DNA from: SKPH01 sp051748565
GTDB taxonomy: Bacteria > Bacillota > Dethiobacteria > DTU022
Assembly: GCA_051748565.1 (NCBI GenBank)
Contig: JBNJHN010000017.1
Span: 1-34,566 of the forward strand
Direction of reading: 5' to 3'
DNA: 34,566 nucleotides
Both the position numbers and the translations under genes were made by a program. Below are positions 31,242 to 34,566 of this stretch, one piece after another. Under the pieces are notes generated by a model. It saw only the letters and a program-made list of their open reading frames with translations, ran no database searches and was not told the DNA's origin. The number at the start of each line of letters is the position of its first letter. Within the stretch, counting starts at the first letter, position 1.

Positions 31242-32218
31242 TTTGACAACCTCCTTTGCAGCAATATAAGCATCTTTTCCAATAACAGGCGGTGGTTGAT
31301 ATTCGTTGTCAACATATCATAAATAGTTGAATTAATTAACATGACAGCTTCTTCCAGTCCGGCAGGCGGCACGCTCTCAACCCACGTAGACGCCTGTTTG
31401 GGAGATAAAGACTGTTCTCCCATATAACACAGGTTTTGAATCAGTCCATCGCGGAAAAAGAAACAGATCAGTTCAAGAAAGTGAATCAGATCTTCTCGTT
31501 CTGAAAGAGAAAACGCCCAGGCCAATAGCTGATGGGCCGAATCACAACCGGACGAAAGATTATAGGCAAGGGTTTTGGCTTCCTCAAAACGTTCTTCAAA
31601 GGCCTCGTCATCGGCCAATTGATAAGCATACCCTGGAAGGCCGCCTGTTATACGGGCAAGCAAATCTGCCTTTTCATCAGATATGTTTTTATTGATCTTA
31701 AGCAGCTCGATTATTTCTGTACGATCCAGCGGCTTTAATCTAAAATGCTGGCATCTTGAAAGTATTGTATCAAACAATAATCGCGGCTGCTCAGCAAGTA
31801 AGATAAAATAGAGCTCTGCCGGGGGATCTTCCAGGATTTTCAGCATAGAAGAAGAAGCTTCCGCTGTCATCATTTCGGCTTGATCGATCAAGCAAACTTT
31901 TCTACTGCCATGCAGATAGAAGCTCTCGCGAACGGAGCGGATCTGGCCGATTTTGATTCTGCTTCCCTCAGGCTCTATGATGAAATAATCAGGATTATTT
32001 CCTCTAAGAAAACTGCGGCACGATGAACATTGCATGCAGGGTTCGGCTCCGTTGCGGTTGGAGCAAAGAACAGACTGGCTTAAAGCCTTGCCCCAGCTTT
32101 TTTTACCGCTTCCGGAAGGCCCCGTTAATAAAATGGCATGGCTCAATTTGTCTCCAACCAGGGCTCGGCTTAGGAGATAACGCAGTTCTTGCTGTCCTGT
32201 CAGGCTGCTAAAACTCAT
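31175..32218 (-). CDS. holB: DNA polymerase III subunit delta'
   Basis: Delta' is part of the clamp loader. The 347-residue AAA+ protein has a P-loop-like GPSGSGKK at 33-40 and a zinc module with C52, C61, C64 and C67. The sensor-like LEDPPAELYFILL and TILSRCQHFRLKPL resemble delta'/gamma proteins. The start is ATG at 32218 with GGGAGG upstream, 2 nt after the tmk stop. The C-terminal 21 residues are encoded inside the start of ricT. They are not conserved-looking and probably arose by extension into the next gene. Confidence 0.94.
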   Translation of the reverse strand: MSFSSLTGQQELRYLLSRALVGDKLSHAILLTGPSGSGKKSWGKALSQSVLCSNRNGAEPCMQCSSCRSFLRGNNPDYFIIEPEGSRIKIGQIRSVRESFYLHGSRKVCLIDQAEMMTAEASSSMLKILEDPPAELYFILLAEQPRLLFDTILSRCQHFRLKPLDRTEIIELLKINKNISDEKADLLARITGGLPGYAYQLADDEAFEERFEEAKTLAYNLSSGCDSAHQLLAWAFSLSEREDLIHFLELICFFFRDGLIQNLCYMGEQSLSPKQASTWVESVPPAGLEEAVMLINSTIYDMLTTNINHRLLLEKMLILLQRRLSKCSGLSEFVSGRPEKPTTLNRL

Positions 32219-32220
32219 TT

Positions 32221-32862
32221 TTACCTCCCGGCTAAAAGGCGCCCGGTAATAAGATCCTGAACCAGGCTCCAGATAATCCGCCCCTGAGACTCTATATCAT
32301 CCGAAGCGTTAACTATCTTTATCCTCTGTATGTTTTTTTTGGCAATTTCAAGGTAGCCAGCCCGAACCCGCCGGTGGAACCAAAAATCTTTACTTTCCAT
32401 ACGGTCAGATGTTGCTCCCCGCCTGCCGGCTGCTTCTTCAACCGAAAGATCCAGTAAAATCGTCAGATCCGGTGAAATGCCGGCGGTTGCCTGACAGTTT
32501 AAAAAACGTATCAAATTTAAACTCACTCCGCCCCCGTAACCCTGGTATGCTAATGTAGAGTCTGCAAAACGATCGCATAAAACGATCTTGCCGGTCAATA
32601 GAGACGGTAAAATGACCTGTTCGGTCAGTTCTGAACGTGCCGCCATGTAAAGAAACAGTTCCGCCTGAAGGGAAGGTGAGTAATTATTATCAAGAAGGAC
32701 CTTTCTGATATTTTCACCGACGGCAGTACCCCCGGGCTCCCGAACAGTAATGTATGAGATCCAGCTGTCATGAAGCCTTTTCTCCAGTATTTCGGTCTGC
32801 GTTGATTTGCCGCAGCCGTCAATGCCTTCTAATGTAAGAAACAGACCCCGCGTAACGAGCAC
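32221..32862 (-). CDS. tmk: Thymidylate kinase
   Basis: Tmk phosphorylates dTMP to dTDP. From GTG at 32862 the protein has 213 residues, the usual length. It contains the P-loop LEGIDGCGKST (11-21), REPGGT, and DRFADSTLAYQGYGGG. The longer frame begins at TTG 32943. That extra part contains a terminator hairpin and has no homology, so I reject it. The ribosome site before the GTG is weak, which leaves the exact start uncertain. It is followed directly by holB (2 nt), the conserved tmk-holB pair. Its own promoter was not found in the short gap after guaB. Confidence 0.92.
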   Translation of the reverse strand: MLVTRGLFLTLEGIDGCGKSTQTEILEKRLHDSWISYITVREPGGTAVGENIRKVLLDNNYSPSLQAELFLYMAARSELTEQVILPSLLTGKIVLCDRFADSTLAYQGYGGGVSLNLIRFLNCQATAGISPDLTILLDLSVEEAAGRRGATSDRMESKDFWFHRRVRAGYLEIAKKNIQRIKIVNASDDIESQGRIIWSLVQDLITGRLLAGR

Positions 32863-32901
32863 CCCATTTGAAAAACTGCATTTAATTAGTTTTAGACAGT
32901 C

Positions 32902-32934
32902 AAAAATACCGCAGACTCTGCCGGCATGCGGTAT
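32902..32934 (-). terminator. Rho-independent terminator of guaB
   Basis: On the minus strand ATACCGCA pairs with TGCGGTAT (8 bp, 13-nt loop), followed by TTTTT. It lies 22 nt after the guaB stop, so guaB is probably monocistronic. It also argues against the long tmk start. Confidence 0.75.
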
Positions 32935-32955
32935 CCGGATCAATCAACTTCATCC

Positions 32956-34410
32956 CTAAAAACTATAGTTAGGCGCCTCCTTGGTGATCTGAACCCCGTG
33001 TGGGTGGCTCTCTTTAAGTCCGGCCCCTGATATACGGATAAATTTAGTTTTTTGCTGCAATTCATCAATTGTAGTTACTCCACAGTAACCCATCCCCGCC
33101 CGCAAACCTCCGGCCAGCTGAAAAACCATATCACCGACGGTTCCCCGGAACGGCACTCGTCCCTCAATACCCTCAGGAACAAGTTTCTGCTCGTATTCCT
33201 GGAAATAGCGATCGCGTGAACCTTCTTTCATAGCCCCAAGCGAGCCCATACCGCGATAGACTTTATAGCTGCGGCCCTGGAAAATTTCGAACTCACCCGG
33301 ACTCTCCTCTGTACCAGCCAGAAGACTGCCGATCATTACAGCAGAAGCTCCGGCAGCCAGCGCTTTTGTTACGTCACCGGAAAATTTGATTCCTCCATCG
33401 GCAATAATCGGCACATCGAATTCTTTACCTGTACGGGCAGCCTCAAAAATTGCAGTTATCTGGGGCACCCCGATACCGGCAATCACCCGCGTTGTGCAGA
33501 TTGAACCAGGCCCAACCCCCACTTTAACCGAGTCGGCGCCAGCCTTGACCAGGTCGCGGGCCCCCTCTGCTGTGGCAACATTTCCTCCCATTACCTCGAC
33601 GTCAGGATAAAGCCTCTTAACCTCTTTAACTGTATCCATGACGGGTTGGGAATGGCCGTGAGCAGAATCAATTACAATCAAATCAACCCCTGCCTCGACA
33701 AGCGCTTCCGCCCTGATAATAGCATCTCTGCCCACACCGACAGCTGCAGCAGCCAGGAGTCGCCCGTTAATATCCTTTGATGCCCTCGGAAACTGGATTG
33801 TTTTTTCTATATCTTTAATTGTGATCAACCCTTTCAGGTTGAACTGATCATCTACTATAGGCAGTTTTTCGATCTTGTGCTGCCTCAGGATTTCCTGGGC
33901 TTCTTTTAGTGTAGTTCCTTCGGGAGCAGTAACGAGTTGTTCGTGGGTCATAGCTTCGCCGATCGGCCGTGTATAATCTTCCTCAAAGCGGAGATCACGG
34001 TTGGTGATTATCCCGACCAGCTTCTCTCCCACTGTAATTGGCACTCCGGATATGCGGTAGCGCTCCATCAAAGCTGCTGCATCATTGAGGGTATGTTCGG
34101 GGGTAAGGCGGAATGGATTGGTAATTACTCCATGTTCGGAACGTTTAACCTTATCAACTTCTTCAGCCTGTTTTTCTATTTTCATATTGCGGTGAACTAC
34201 TCCAATACCGCCCTCCCGGGCGATGGCAATAGCCATCCTTGCTTCAGTAACTGTATCCATCCCCGCAGAGAGAAGCGGAAGATTCAATTTAATATTTCGG
34301 CTCAGGCGGGTTGCTATTTCAACATCACGGGGCAAAACCTGTGAGCGGGCGGGAACTAAGAGGACATCATCAAAAGTAAGGCCTTCCCAAGCAAATTTAT
34401 CAGCCTGCAA
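32956..34410 (-). CDS. guaB: Inosine-5'-monophosphate dehydrogenase
   Basis: GuaB oxidises IMP to XMP with NAD, the committed step to GMP. The 484-residue protein has a TIM barrel interrupted by two CBS domains (about 90-205, around ITNRDLRF and GLITIKDIEKT). The catalytic C305 is in GVGPGSICTTR, and GMGSLGAMKEGSRDRYF forms the flap region. The start is TTG at 34410, with GGAGG about 11 nt upstream; the N-terminus FAWEGLTFDDVLLVP is typical. It has its own consensus promoter and terminator. With hpt at the other end of the window it gives both salvage and synthesis of guanine nucleotides. Confidence 0.97.
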   Translation of the reverse strand: MQADKFAWEGLTFDDVLLVPARSQVLPRDVEIATRLSRNIKLNLPLLSAGMDTVTEARMAIAIAREGGIGVVHRNMKIEKQAEEVDKVKRSEHGVITNPFRLTPEHTLNDAAALMERYRISGVPITVGEKLVGIITNRDLRFEEDYTRPIGEAMTHEQLVTAPEGTTLKEAQEILRQHKIEKLPIVDDQFNLKGLITIKDIEKTIQFPRASKDINGRLLAAAAVGVGRDAIIRAEALVEAGVDLIVIDSAHGHSQPVMDTVKEVKRLYPDVEVMGGNVATAEGARDLVKAGADSVKVGVGPGSICTTRVIAGIGVPQITAIFEAARTGKEFDVPIIADGGIKFSGDVTKALAAGASAVMIGSLLAGTEESPGEFEIFQGRSYKVYRGMGSLGAMKEGSRDRYFQEYEQKLVPEGIEGRVPFRGTVGDMVFQLAGGLRAGMGYCGVTTIDELQQKTKFIRISGAGLKESHPHGVQITKEAPNYSF

Positions 34411-34455
34411 AATGCACGCCTCCTGCTGTTTTTAGTTGGGTCGTTAATTGAAGTG

Positions 34456-34484
34456 ATCATAACAAACGCCCCCGATAGTGTCAA
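34456..34484 (-). promoter_or_regulatory. Sigma-A promoter of guaB
   Basis: TTGACA (34479-34484) and TATGAT (34456-34461) with a 17-nt spacer on the minus strand. The -35 box overlaps the end of the shared 10-mer CACTTTAGTT (34483-34492). Confidence 0.85.
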
Positions 34485-34566
34485 CTAAAGTGCCGGGAAT
34501 TGAGAAATCCGGAATACTCTCATGCTATGCAGGATAAACTGCGCCAAAAAAAGAATTCATTTATTA

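Noticed and set aside
32863..32943. Longer tmk beginning at TTG 32943
   Set aside because: The extra 27 residues have no Tmk homology and are encoded across the guaB terminator hairpin.

Overview
The window is a chromosomal segment of an anaerobic, mid-G+C member of the Bacillota (Firmicutes), most likely clostridial in the broad sense. The gene order is the reason. Read on the minus strand from the right edge it runs guaB - tmk - holB - yaaT/ricT - (abrB, divergent) - metG - tatD - ksgA - ykuK-like - veg - nicotinamidase - nicotinate phosphoribosyltransferase - ispE - NTP transferase - spoVG - glmU - prs - ctc - pth - mfd - spoVB-like - mazG/yabN - HU - divIC - yabR - tilS - hpt. This is the conserved origin-proximal order of Bacillus and its relatives, with AGGAGG-type ribosome binding sites and sigma-A promoters. 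TTG and GTG starts are very common. No rRNA, tRNA, CRISPR array, insertion sequence or prophage was seen.

Two plus-strand islands interrupt the minus-strand backbone. The first (10530-16019, between pth and mfd) is the most unusual part. A consensus sigma-54 promoter is followed by five genes: a formate/nitrite-family channel with an extra N-terminal four-cysteine domain, a free 87-residue copy of that domain, an ErcA-like 'iron' alcohol dehydrogenase whose metal site has lost canonical ligands, a soluble PAS histidine kinase with a Cys cluster, and an NtrC-type sigma-54 activator. I read it as a possibly self-regulated sensing and transport module that I do not recognise as a described system. 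The second island (25670-27111, between ksgA and tatD) carries an SCP-2 lipid-binding protein and a short-chain dehydrogenase, with tandem repeats, two overlapping promoters and a strong terminator.

The backbone genes cover purine and nucleotide supply (hpt, prs, guaB, tmk, mazG), NAD salvage, translation and RNA modification (tilS, ksgA, metG, pth, ctc, yabR), envelope precursors (glmU, ispE, the flippase), DNA repair and replication (mfd, holB, HU, tatD), division (divIC) and global regulation (abrB, spoVG, ricT). Backbone oddities are a GlmU cut off inside its acetyltransferase domain, a yabR that seems to start at ATC, and the absence of every sporulation gene that normally sits between these neighbours (yabG, sspF, fin, spoVT, yabP, yabQ, spoIIE).
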